In this document: piece by piece, positions 1 to 6,390 of the stretch
Layout of the letters: each line of letters opens with the position of its first letter
Numbering within the stretch: the first letter of the stretch is position 1
Origin: an uncultured Paracoccaceae bacterium
GTDB lineage: Bacteria > Pseudomonadota > Alphaproteobacteria > Rhodobacterales > Rhodobacteraceae
Reading direction: 5' to 3'
NCBI GenBank assembly: GCA_937916485.1
Contig: CALFSV010000142.1
Span: forward strand, 1-7,156
Length of the DNA: 7,156 bases
Made by a program: the position numbers and the translations under genes
The notes under the pieces: model-generated
The model's database searches: none
What the model was told of the DNA's origin: nothing
What the model saw: the letters and a program-made list of their open reading frames with translations, nothing else

Positions 1-456
1 AGCAACCAGAGCTTGATCGCGCTTGCGAATGACCACGAAAATTTCACCATCGCGAAACTGGAATGCGACGCCGTCAATCTTGAGTCTGTCGCGTCAGAGC
101 TCGGGGATAGCGTGATGCTTTTCAATGGTCGCTGCGGACTGGAATTACCTGACAACCTGCGCGCGGGTGCCAGTGGGCTGATCCCGGCGATTGATACGGT
201 AGATAAGACCAGCGAAATTTTCGCTGAATTCACTGCTGGGACCGAAGAGCGGGCCGATAAGCTATATGCCGACCTATTGCCGGTTCTCTGCTTTATCATG
301 CAGGGAATTCCACATTTCTTGACCTATGGAAAGATGCTGGCCGCAGCGCGTTTGGGAATTGAGCTTGGCGGCAGCCGAGAACCCTCATTGCCAACGACTG
401 ATTTCGGCGCAGCATGCATCCGCCGGTTCTCGAAACACTTGGGACCGTTGAATTGA
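1..456 (+). CDS. DapA/DHDPS-family lyase, C-terminal half (5' end outside window)
   Basis: The reading frame is open from base 1, so the gene begins upstream; about 151 residues are visible, roughly half of a usual ~300-residue family member. These are TIM-barrel class I aldolases/lyases that form a Schiff base with a 2-oxo acid. The lysine in 'IAKLEC' (codon 55-57) sits where the family's Schiff-base lysine falls, on the barrel's sixth strand. 'LFNGRCGLELPDNLRAGASG' followed by 'LIPA' is the usual segment after it, and the helical tail contains 'YGKMLAAARLGI'. The product is cytoplasmic. The specific reaction cannot be read from half a protein. Homologues serve in lysine synthesis, hydroxyproline degradation (pyrroline-4-hydroxy-2-carboxylate deaminase) and sugar-acid cleavage. 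The neighbouring cyclic-imine reductase favours a catabolic imino- or amino-acid role (inference). A TTG at position 13 is not a credible start because it would remove most of the barrel. Confidence 0.85.
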   Translation, partial: SNQSLIALANDHENFTIAKLECDAVNLESVASELGDSVMLFNGRCGLELPDNLRAGASGLIPAIDTVDKTSEIFAEFTAGTEERADKLYADLLPVLCFIMQGIPHFLTYGKMLAAARLGIELGGSREPSLPTTDFGAACIRRFSKHLGPLN

Positions 457-576
457 GATATTCCGCAACATCACCCGCCATAAACAATGGCCCAGACACC
501 AAAAGAAGAAAGTCATGAATAATACTGCGCTACACAATTCGATTTCGTTCCGTGCCCGGCTGAGGAGGCTTTTCTA

Positions 577-1587
577 ATGACCGTCGTAAACCTATCGCTG
601 AGTGAGATACATGATCTCGCACTAGAAGCATTCACCCAAAATGGATGCGACCCTCAAAACGCCGGGGCCCTGACCCGGACGGTTGTTGCTGCTGAGCGAG
701 ACGGGTCTCATTCCCACGGCTTGTTCAGGGTGCCCGGATATGTGGCATCCCTACGTAGTGGGAAGGTCAACGGCGCCGCCGATCCGCAGATTTCCAACAA
801 ATCACCTGTAATTGTTAACGCGAATGGCGACGATGGGTATGCCCCCTTGGCAATCGAGCGAGGTATTCCAGCGCTGGCGAAAGCAGCGAGTGAGTTCGGT
901 ATCGCAGTAATGACTCTTACCCACACGCATCATTTTGCCGCCCTTTGGCCAGAAGTTGAGGCATTGGCCGAACAAAATTTGGCAGGGATGGCTTGTGTAA
1001 GTTATATGCCAAATGTCGCACCACATGGTTCAAACAAGCCTTTATTTGGTACCAATCCGCTCGCTTTTGCCTGGCCACGGAAAAACAAACCACCATTTGT
1101 ATTCGACATGGCAACCTCCGCAATGGCAGGCGGCGATGTTGCAATTGCCGCAAGAGATGGCCATTCGGTCCCCCTTGGAACCGGATTGGATGAAAATGGC
1201 AATGAAACCACCGATCCGGCAGCAATCTTGAAAGGCGTGTTGCTTCCCTTCGGAGGGCACAAGGGTTCTGCTATTGCAACGATGGTTGAACTCTTGGCGG
1301 CTGGTGCGACCGGTGAACGGTTTAGCTTTGAAGCGCAAGATGCCGACAACGGTGATGGTGGCCCTCCCCGTGGGGGAGAGTTTTTCCTGGCATTTTCGCC
1401 ATCACTACTGGCCGGTGAAGGTTGGGAGGACCATTGCGAAAAGTTTTTTGACAAATACGAGGCAATTCCGGGATCGCGTCTGCCGGGCGCAAGGCGCCAC
1501 AACAACCGCAGTGATACAACCAACCGTGCCATAGACGCGAAACTTATCGCCACAATTCAAGAGCTTTGTAGTCGTCCCGATTCGTGA
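577..1587 (+). CDS. dpkA: Ldh-family delta1-pyrroline-2-carboxylate / delta1-piperideine-2-carboxylate reductase
   Basis: A 336-residue protein, normal length for the malate/L-lactate dehydrogenase-like (LDH2/DpkA) family, which uses NAD(P)H in a fold unrelated to classical lactate dehydrogenase. Enzymes of this subgroup reduce cyclic imines to L-proline or L-pipecolate. Visible signatures: 'ERDGSHSHGLFRVPGY' (residues 40-55) with the conserved Ser/His pair; 'HHFAALWPEVE' (118-128), which separates the cyclic-imine reductases from malate or ureidoglycolate dehydrogenases; 'FGTNPLAFAWPR' (157-168); 'FDMATSAMAGGDV' (176-188); 'PFGGHKGSAIATMVELLAAG' (224-243); and 'DNGDGGPPRGGE' (257-268). The glycine-rich lysine motif has His where many relatives have Tyr. 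The start is supported by GAGGAGG at 562-568, 8 bases before the ATG. It lies 120 bases after the DapA-like gene on the same strand, so the two may be co-transcribed. The substrate is inferred from family membership; another 2-imino or 2-oxo acid is possible. Confidence 0.87.
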   Translation: MTVVNLSLSEIHDLALEAFTQNGCDPQNAGALTRTVVAAERDGSHSHGLFRVPGYVASLRSGKVNGAADPQISNKSPVIVNANGDDGYAPLAIERGIPALAKAASEFGIAVMTLTHTHHFAALWPEVEALAEQNLAGMACVSYMPNVAPHGSNKPLFGTNPLAFAWPRKNKPPFVFDMATSAMAGGDVAIAARDGHSVPLGTGLDENGNETTDPAAILKGVLLPFGGHKGSAIATMVELLAAGATGERFSFEAQDADNGDGGPPRGGEFFLAFSPSLLAGEGWEDHCEKFFDKYEAIPGSRLPGARRHNNRSDTTNRAIDAKLIATIQELCSRPDS

Positions 1588-1588
1588 A

Positions 1589-1630
1589 TCAGGCACAAGA
1601 TTGCCATTGGGTTGCCTGAGTTACCTTTTA
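1589..1630 (+). terminator. Weak terminator-like hairpin after the reductase gene
   Basis: Two bases after the reductase stop codon, TCAGGCA (1589-1595) is complementary to TGCCTGA (1613-1619), a perfect 7-bp stem with a 17-base loop. The tail at 1620-1630 is only modestly T-rich (GTTACCTTTTA). A shorter competing hairpin can form inside (GGCA 1592-1595 with TGCC 1602-1605). The position suits a terminator, but the long loop and poor T-tract make it marginal. Confidence 0.3.
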
Positions 1631-1649
1631 GAGCGTGTCGCGTTTGATC

Positions 1650-1707
1650 GCGTTCACCCGCCCGATACGCAAGTATCGGGCACGCGTCCGCCCACCCGGG
1701 CGAACGC
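1650..1707. repeat. Nested GC-rich inverted repeat with GCAA-loop inner hairpin
   Basis: The inner hairpin is a perfect 9-bp stem, GCCCGATAC (1660-1668) with GTATCGGGC (1673-1681), closed by a GCAA tetraloop (1669-1672, GNRA type). An outer arm, GCGTTCACCCG (1650-1660), pairs with CGGGCGAACGC (1697-1707) at all but one position; base 1660 is shared with the inner stem. Just upstream, TCGCGTT occurs twice with a 10-base period (1638-1644 and 1648-1654). No T-tract follows, so it is not a simple intrinsic terminator. It resembles the dispersed palindromic intergenic elements of bacterial genomes. Whether it recurs in this genome cannot be seen here. Confidence 0.6.
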
Positions 1708-1759
1708 CCAGCACTGTAAGCGATACTTGAACTGCGACTTCTATTGGCGTTGAAGGCGA

Positions 1760-1788
1760 TTGACGAATTGAAAGTTAATCGATTAACT
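1760..1788 (+). promoter_or_regulatory. Putative sigma70-type promoter for the sox operon
   Basis: TTGACG (1760-1765) matches the -35 consensus at five of six positions. After a 17-base spacer comes TTAACT (1783-1788), a fair -10 hexamer. A start point near 1795 would leave a leader of about 95 bases before the soxB ATG at 1890. It is the best promoter candidate in the 302-base gap and the only obvious one before four tightly packed genes. The assignment rests on consensus matching alone. Confidence 0.5.
1773..1788. promoter_or_regulatory. Perfect 16-bp palindrome, likely repressor operator
   Basis: AGTTAATCGATTAACT reads the same on both strands with no mismatch and lies in an AT-rich patch. 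It covers the end of the spacer and the whole proposed -10 hexamer, where a bound repressor would block RNA polymerase. Palindromes with a central CG and AT-rich flanks are typical of LacI-family operators; GntR- or IclR-family binding is also possible. No regulator gene lies in the window, so the cognate protein is unknown. Confidence 0.55.
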
Positions 1789-1874
1789 ATGAGCATTAAG
1801 CGTTCCAGAACATGGGATTCGGCATTGCCCCCATCAGCGTTGAAACTGACCGGTTCCACGAACTGGGTGCCATA

Positions 1875-1880
1875 AAGGAA
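1875..1880 (+). promoter_or_regulatory. Ribosome binding site that fixes the soxB start
   Basis: AAGGAA lies 9 bases before the ATG at 1890. The in-frame ATG at 1812 has no comparable site, and the 26 residues it would add do not look like part of the SoxB family. The start at 1890 is therefore preferred. Confidence 0.7.
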
Positions 1881-1889
1881 AAGAATGCC

Positions 1890-3137
1890 ATGAGCTACTC
1901 AGGGCTAAGAGTCATCAGAGAGGCCTTGAATGGCCAAAGAGGTTGGAAGCCTGCTTGGCGCAATCCGGAACCCAAGCCCAATTACGACATCATTGTCATT
2001 GGCGGCGGAGGCCACGGGTTGGCCACTGCACATTACCTGGTGACGAAATATGGCGAGAAAAGCATCGCAGTGGTCGAAAAAGGCTGGATTGGGTCCGGCA
2101 ATGCCGGGCGTAACACGACAATTGTGCGTGGTGACTACACTTTGCCTCCAAATACCCGCTTCTATGATCACAGTGTTGGCCTGTGGGAAAAGATGGAGCG
2201 GGAGTTGAACTTCAATGTCATGCACTCACAGCGTGGCGTGCTGTTCCTGCACCACAACGACGCGGAGAGGGACGACCACTATCGCAAAACCAACATCATG
2301 CGGATGCAAGGCACAGATGGCGAGATTTTGGGGCCTGAGAAGCTGCGCAAGATGTACCCCTCGATGAATTTCGACGGACGTTTCCCTATCACGGGTGCCT
2401 ATCTTCACCGGCGCGGCGGCACCGCCCGCCATGACGCAGTGGTCTGGGGATATGCGCGGTCGGCCGACAGGCGCGGAGTAGATATCCTTCAAAATTGCGA
2501 AGTGACGGGGTTCCGGATTGAGCAAGGTAAGGTCTTGGGGATTGAGACAACCCACGGGTTCATCGGCGCAAAGAAGGTTGGTGTCTCGGTAGCTGGAAAT
2601 ACCAGCCGAGTGATGGACATGGCAGGCATTCGCACCCCAATCGAAAGCCATGTTCTTCAGGCTTTCGTGTCTGAAGGGCTGAAGCCCATCATTCCCGGCC
2701 AAGTCAATTATGGCGCAGGTCACTTCTATATTTCGCAGTCGGACAAAGGCGGCCTGGTTATGGGAGGCGACCTGGATCAGTACAATTCCTGCGCGCAGCG
2801 GGGCAACCTGCCGGTCTTTGAATCGGTGATTGAAGCCGCTGTGACCTTGTTCCCAATGCTGTCGCGCGCTCGTCTTTTGCGGGCATGGGGCGGTTTGCAG
2901 GATATGACCATGGATGGCCATGCGGTGATCGACGAAACGCCGATCAAGGGTCTCTATTTGAACGGCGGCTGGTGCTACGGCGGATTCAAAGCAACACCCG
3001 CAGCCGGCGAATGCTTTGCTCATCTTCTAAGCACCGAACAGCCGCATGAACTTGCCAAGCCCTATCGTCTTGACCGGTTCCGGACCGGCTACCTGCTTGA
3101 TGAAAAGGGCCAAGGCCCGAACCCGAACCGGCAGTAA
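1890..3137 (+). CDS. soxB: Sarcosine oxidase beta subunit family protein (SoxB-like)
   Basis: A 415-residue flavoprotein, the usual SoxB length, and the catalytic subunit of heterotetrameric sarcosine-oxidase-type enzymes. It oxidises an N-methyl or secondary amine and passes electrons to oxygen through bound flavins. Residues 32-50 form the beta-alpha-beta dinucleotide fold with 'VIGGGGHGLATA' (36-47). 'GGTARHDAVVWGYAR' (176-190) contains His181, equivalent to the family's histidine that carries covalent FMN, so this centre appears intact. 'RAWGGLQDMTMDGHAVI' (331-347) and 'NGGWCYGGFKATPAAGE' (358-374) are the C-terminal flavin/substrate motifs. The product is cytoplasmic with no signal peptide. 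It opens the operon: soxD follows after 11 bases, and soxD's ribosome site overlaps the soxB stop codon. The substrate is not proven to be sarcosine; paralogous complexes act on other N-methyl or cyclic amino acids. Confidence 0.93.
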   Translation: MSYSGLRVIREALNGQRGWKPAWRNPEPKPNYDIIVIGGGGHGLATAHYLVTKYGEKSIAVVEKGWIGSGNAGRNTTIVRGDYTLPPNTRFYDHSVGLWEKMERELNFNVMHSQRGVLFLHHNDAERDDHYRKTNIMRMQGTDGEILGPEKLRKMYPSMNFDGRFPITGAYLHRRGGTARHDAVVWGYARSADRRGVDILQNCEVTGFRIEQGKVLGIETTHGFIGAKKVGVSVAGNTSRVMDMAGIRTPIESHVLQAFVSEGLKPIIPGQVNYGAGHFYISQSDKGGLVMGGDLDQYNSCAQRGNLPVFESVIEAAVTLFPMLSRARLLRAWGGLQDMTMDGHAVIDETPIKGLYLNGGWCYGGFKATPAAGECFAHLLSTEQPHELAKPYRLDRFRTGYLLDEKGQGPNPNRQ

Positions 3138-3148
3138 GGAGCGGTCAA

Positions 3149-3436
3149 ATGATTATCAATCACCCTCTTTTGGGGCCGCGTGACCGGCAGGAATTCACCT
3201 ATCTCGGTGATGCTTGCCTGATTGACCGCCCCGGCTGGCAGGCCGAGGACGCGATGGATCAGTTTTTCGAATACGTCTACCTGCGTGATGATCCAGCCGG
3301 GGAGCACCGCGAGCTTTGGTATCACGAGCATGGCGACCGCTCGTGGCTGGTCGTAACACGCAACACGGTGACGCATGAAATCACTAATGTCGAACTGGCC
3401 AGCGATGTGGCCCGCAAGCAGGGGCGCAGCAAATGA
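3149..3436 (+). CDS. soxD: Sarcosine oxidase delta subunit family protein (SoxD-like), zinc-site variant
   Basis: A 95-residue protein, normal for the small delta subunit, which has no flavin and in characterised enzymes binds zinc through Cys6, Cys9, His59 and Cys63. Family landmarks are clear: 'LGPRDRQEFTYLGDA' (8-22), 'YVYLRDDPAGEHRELWYHEH' (42-61) and 'VVTRNTVTHEI' (68-78). The usual N-terminal CPxCG is 'HPLLG' (5-9), so the two cysteines are His5 and Leu8. The usual HxxGC is 'HEHGD' (59-63), keeping His59 but replacing the cysteine with Asp63. The only cysteine, Cys23, is not at a ligand position. The four-ligand zinc site is therefore absent or remodelled. AAGGAG (3136-3141) lies 7 bases before the ATG, and the last bases overlap the soxA start as ATGA, implying translational coupling. 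I recall similar 'HPLLGPRD' proteins in alphaproteobacteria, so this is probably a lineage variant rather than a decaying gene. Confidence 0.9.
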   Translation: MIINHPLLGPRDRQEFTYLGDACLIDRPGWQAEDAMDQFFEYVYLRDDPAGEHRELWYHEHGDRSWLVVTRNTVTHEITNVELASDVARKQGRSK

Positions 3437-6390
3437 CCCAATCCAACCGTTTGAATGGCGGCCTGATCAACCGTGGAAAGCCACTGAACTTTAATTTCGA
3501 TGGGCGTACCTATCAGGGGTATGAGGGCGACACGCTTGCGTCTGCCCTGATGGCCAATGGCGTGCGTTTCCTGGGTCGATCGTTCAAGTATCACCGTCCG
3601 CGTGGTATCTTCACCGCTGGTTCCGAGGAGCCAAACGCGCTGGTCGAATTGCGCAGTGGAGCCCGGCAGGAACCAAACACACGCGCTACAGTAGCGGAGC
3701 TGTACGAAGGGCTGGTTGCTTGCTCACAGAACTACAAGGGCAGCTTACGTTACGACCTGCTTGCCCTGAACGATTTGTTCTCGGATATTCTGAGCGCCGG
3801 TTTCTATTACAAGACGTTCATGTGGCCGGCGGCTTTCTGGGAGAAAGTCTATGAACCCATCATCCGCTCAGCTGCAGGCCTTGGTCGCCTGTCTGGGGAA
3901 GATGACCCGGATGAATATGAAAAGGGCTTTCTCCATTGCGATCTGCTGGTGATTGGGGGTGGGCCCGCTGGCCTGATGGCAGCACTGACCGCGGGCCGTG
4001 CAGGCGCAAACGTCATCCTCGCGGATGAAGATTGCCGTTTTGGCGGGCGCCTGAACGTCGAACAGGAAGATGTCGACGGAAAGCCTGCGGTCGAATGGGT
4101 TGAGCAGGCTGTGGCCGAGCTAACCGCGATGGACAATGTGCGCCTAATGCCGCGAAGCACGGCGATGGGGGCCTTTGACCACGGGATTTACGGTGTGGTC
4201 GAACGGGTGCAGGACCATCTGCACACCCCTGTGGAAGGCAAGCCGCGGCAGACATTGTGGCGGGTATATTCCAAGCGCGCGATCCTTTGTGCCGGGGCAA
4301 CCGAGCGTCCAATTGTTTTCCCGGACAACGACCGTCCGGGGGTGATGCTGGCAGGATCGATGCGGGCCTATGCCAACCGCTGGGCTGCGACGCCCGCGCG
4401 GATGGTGGCGGTCTTCACCAACAATGATGATGGCCATCGCACTGCGGTAGACCTGATGGCAAAAGGTGTTGATGTCACAGCTATCGTCGATGCCCGGCTG
4501 GATGCGCCGACACTGACGGGTGTGCGACTGATCAGTGGCGCGCATGTTATCGGCACCAAGGGGCGGCATGGCCTGAGCAGCATCCGGGTCCGTCAAGCGG
4601 ATGGCCGCGAGGAAACGCTAGCCTGTGGCGCCTTGGGTGTGTCTGGCGGCTGGAATCCCAACGTCCACCTGACCTGCCACCAGGGCGGCCGGCCTGTCTG
4701 GAATGAGAGTATTGCAGCTTTCGTTCCCGGCCAGAACATCCCAGTTGGCATGTCGGTGGCGGGGGCGGCCAAAGGCCTGTTTTCGACTGAAGACGCATTG
4801 CGCAGCGGGGCGGAAGAAGCCTTGGCTGCACTGGAAATCCTGGGTATCGCCGCCAGCGCATTGAAGCTGCCGCGCGCCGTTAACAGCGCCTATAACCTCC
4901 AGCCACTTTACCATGTGCCCCATGGCAAGGGCCGGGCCTGGCTGGACCTGCAGAACGACGTGACCGTCAAGGACGTTAAGCTGGCACATCAGGAGAACTA
5001 CCGATCGGTCGAGCATCTCAAACGCTACACTACTCTCGGCATGGGCACTGACCAAGGCAAGACTGCTAATGTCAATGCTTTGGCAATAATGGCCGAGCTG
5101 ACCGGCAAATCGATCCCCGAAACGGGAACGACAATTTTCCGGCCGCCCTACACACCAGTTACACTGGGCACAATCGGCGGGCGTACTGTGGGCAAACACT
5201 TCCACCCGACGCGTGAAACCCCGACTGACAAATGGGCCAGGGAACACAATGCGCCCTTTGACATTGCCGGCGACTGGATGCGGGCGCGTTGGTTTCCGCA
5301 ACCGGGCGAAACCCATTGGCGACAGTCCGCTGACCGAGAGGCCTGTAACGTGCGAAAGAATGTGGGTATCTGCGATGTGACCACACTGGGAAAAATTGAC
5401 GTTCAGGGCGCGGATGCCGCGTCATTCTTGCACAGGGTCTATGCCAATGGTTTTGCTAAGCTGGCAGTTGGTAAGGTGCGCTATGGCATCATGCTGCGCG
5501 AAGATGGCGCCTGTTACGATGACGGCACCGCTGCACGATTGGCGGAAGAACACTTCGTCATCACGACCACAACAGCCAATGCCGGGGCGGTTCTGAGAAA
5601 CATGGAATTTGCCCGTCAGTGCTTGTGGCCGGACATGGACGTACAGCTGATCTCGACCACAGAGGCTTGGGCGCAGTATGCCATCGCTGGACCGAAATCG
5701 CGCGAACTGCTGCAGAGGATTGTGGATTCTGAGTTTGATATCTCAAACGAGGCATTCCCGTTCATGGCCTGCGATTCCGTGACGCTGTGCGGCGGCCTGA
5801 GGGCACGCCTGTTTCGGATCTCATTCTCGGGCGAGCTGGCCTACGAGCTGGCTGTTCCCACCCGTTATGGTGATGCGCTGTGGCGCCGAATGCTAGAGTT
5901 GGGGCAAGATCTTGGAGTAGCTCCCTATGGTCTTGAGGCGCTCGACATCATGCGCATTGAGAAAGGCCACCCGACGGGTCGCGAACTCGACGGCAGGGCC
6001 ACCGCACTGATGCTGGGTATGGGGCGCATGGTATCCCGCAAAAAAGACAGCATCGGCAGTACACTGGACCAGCGGGAGGGGCTGACTGATCCCAATGGAT
6101 TGCGCCTTGTCGGCCTGAAGCCCGTGAACCAAAGCGAAGTGATAACCGCCGGTTCCCAGTTGGTGAATGAAACTGCGCCTGTTCAGATCGACAGCGAACA
6201 GGGGCATGTGACATCAGCCTGTATCTCGCCGCATCTGGGGCACTCCATCGGAATGGCCTATCTCAAAGGCGGTGATCAGCGCATGGGCGAGATTATCCGC
6301 GTGGTCGATCCCGTGCGGGGAACCGATGTAAAGGTTCAGGTCATTTCCACTCACTTTTTTGACCCCGAAGGAGGGCGCTTGCGTGCTTAA
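3433..6390 (+). CDS. soxA: Sarcosine oxidase alpha subunit family protein (SoxA-like)
   Basis: A 985-residue protein of usual alpha-subunit length, which in this family binds NAD+ and tetrahydrofolate and turns the one-carbon unit released at SoxB into 5,10-methylene-THF. The N-terminal domain (about 10-100) is ferredoxin-like but lacks a cluster-binding cysteine set, as is normal; 'GRSFKYHRPRGIF' (48-60) is its signature. A dinucleotide-binding domain begins at 'DLLVIGGGPAGLMAAL' (170-185) and continues through 'CAGATERPIVFP' (286-297) and 'SGGWNPNVHL' (404-413). The C-terminal third is a GcvT-like folate domain: 'GICDVTTLGKIDVQG' (645-659), 'VGKVRYGIMLREDG' (679-692), 'FSGELAYELAVP' (798-809), 'EKGHPTGRELDGR' (843-855). 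The end of that domain is slightly unusual: 'LMLGMG' (859-864) and 'KKDSIG' (870-875) stand where 'DLGLG' and 'KKDFIG' are commoner. The ATG overlaps the soxD stop by 4 bases, with AGGGG 8 bases upstream. Confidence 0.93.
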   Translation: MTQSNRLNGGLINRGKPLNFNFDGRTYQGYEGDTLASALMANGVRFLGRSFKYHRPRGIFTAGSEEPNALVELRSGARQEPNTRATVAELYEGLVACSQNYKGSLRYDLLALNDLFSDILSAGFYYKTFMWPAAFWEKVYEPIIRSAAGLGRLSGEDDPDEYEKGFLHCDLLVIGGGPAGLMAALTAGRAGANVILADEDCRFGGRLNVEQEDVDGKPAVEWVEQAVAELTAMDNVRLMPRSTAMGAFDHGIYGVVERVQDHLHTPVEGKPRQTLWRVYSKRAILCAGATERPIVFPDNDRPGVMLAGSMRAYANRWAATPARMVAVFTNNDDGHRTAVDLMAKGVDVTAIVDARLDAPTLTGVRLISGAHVIGTKGRHGLSSIRVRQADGREETLACGALGVSGGWNPNVHLTCHQGGRPVWNESIAAFVPGQNIPVGMSVAGAAKGLFSTEDALRSGAEEALAALEILGIAASALKLPRAVNSAYNLQPLYHVPHGKGRAWLDLQNDVTVKDVKLAHQENYRSVEHLKRYTTLGMGTDQGKTANVNALAIMAELTGKSIPETGTTIFRPPYTPVTLGTIGGRTVGKHFHPTRETPTDKWAREHNAPFDIAGDWMRARWFPQPGETHWRQSADREACNVRKNVGICDVTTLGKIDVQGADAASFLHRVYANGFAKLAVGKVRYGIMLREDGACYDDGTAARLAEEHFVITTTTANAGAVLRNMEFARQCLWPDMDVQLISTTEAWAQYAIAGPKSRELLQRIVDSEFDISNEAFPFMACDSVTLCGGLRARLFRISFSGELAYELAVPTRYGDALWRRMLELGQDLGVAPYGLEALDIMRIEKGHPTGRELDGRATALMLGMGRMVSRKKDSIGSTLDQREGLTDPNGLRLVGLKPVNQSEVITAGSQLVNETAPVQIDSEQGHVTSACISPHLGHSIGMAYLKGGDQRMGEIIRVVDPVRGTDVKVQVISTHFFDPEGGRLRA
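6368..6375 (+). promoter_or_regulatory. Strong ribosome binding site that fixes a GTG start for soxG
   Basis: AAGGAGGG lies 7 bases before GTG at 6383-6385, inside the last codons of soxA. It is the best Shine-Dalgarno match in the operon. The upstream in-frame TTG at 6359 has only a T-run in front of it and is rejected. Confidence 0.8.

Noticed and set aside
457..576. Separate promoter for the reductase gene
   Set aside because: No convincing -35/-10 pair at good spacing is visible in this 120-base gap; co-transcription with the upstream lyase is simpler.
1002..1553. 183-codon antisense open frame over the reductase
   Set aside because: Low-complexity Ser/Pro/Ala-rich shadow of a clearly identified gene.
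1660..1681. GCAA-loop hairpin as an intrinsic terminator
   Set aside because: The stem is strong but the sequence after it is GC-rich (CACGCGTCCG) with no T-tract.
1812..1889. N-terminal extension of soxB from the in-frame ATG at 1812
   Set aside because: No ribosome binding site precedes it and the 26 added residues do not look like the SoxB family; the ATG at 1890 has AAGGAA at good spacing and gives the family length.
1790..1889. Glycine or other riboswitch in the soxB leader
   Set aside because: The leader after the proposed promoter is about 95 bases, with no conserved aptamer core or expression-platform hairpin that I can recognise.
2226..3023. 265-codon antisense open frame over soxB
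   Set aside because: It lies wholly opposite a well-supported gene, has no recognisable domain or start context, and is explained by GC-biased codon use on the coding strand.
4618..5316. 232-codon antisense open frame over soxA
   Set aside because: Shadow of soxA; the translated sequence has no recognisable motifs and is unlike a real protein.
6359..6382. Upstream TTG start for soxG
   Set aside because: It has only a T-run before it and would add 8 residues inside soxA; GTG at 6383 has AAGGAGGG 7 bases upstream.
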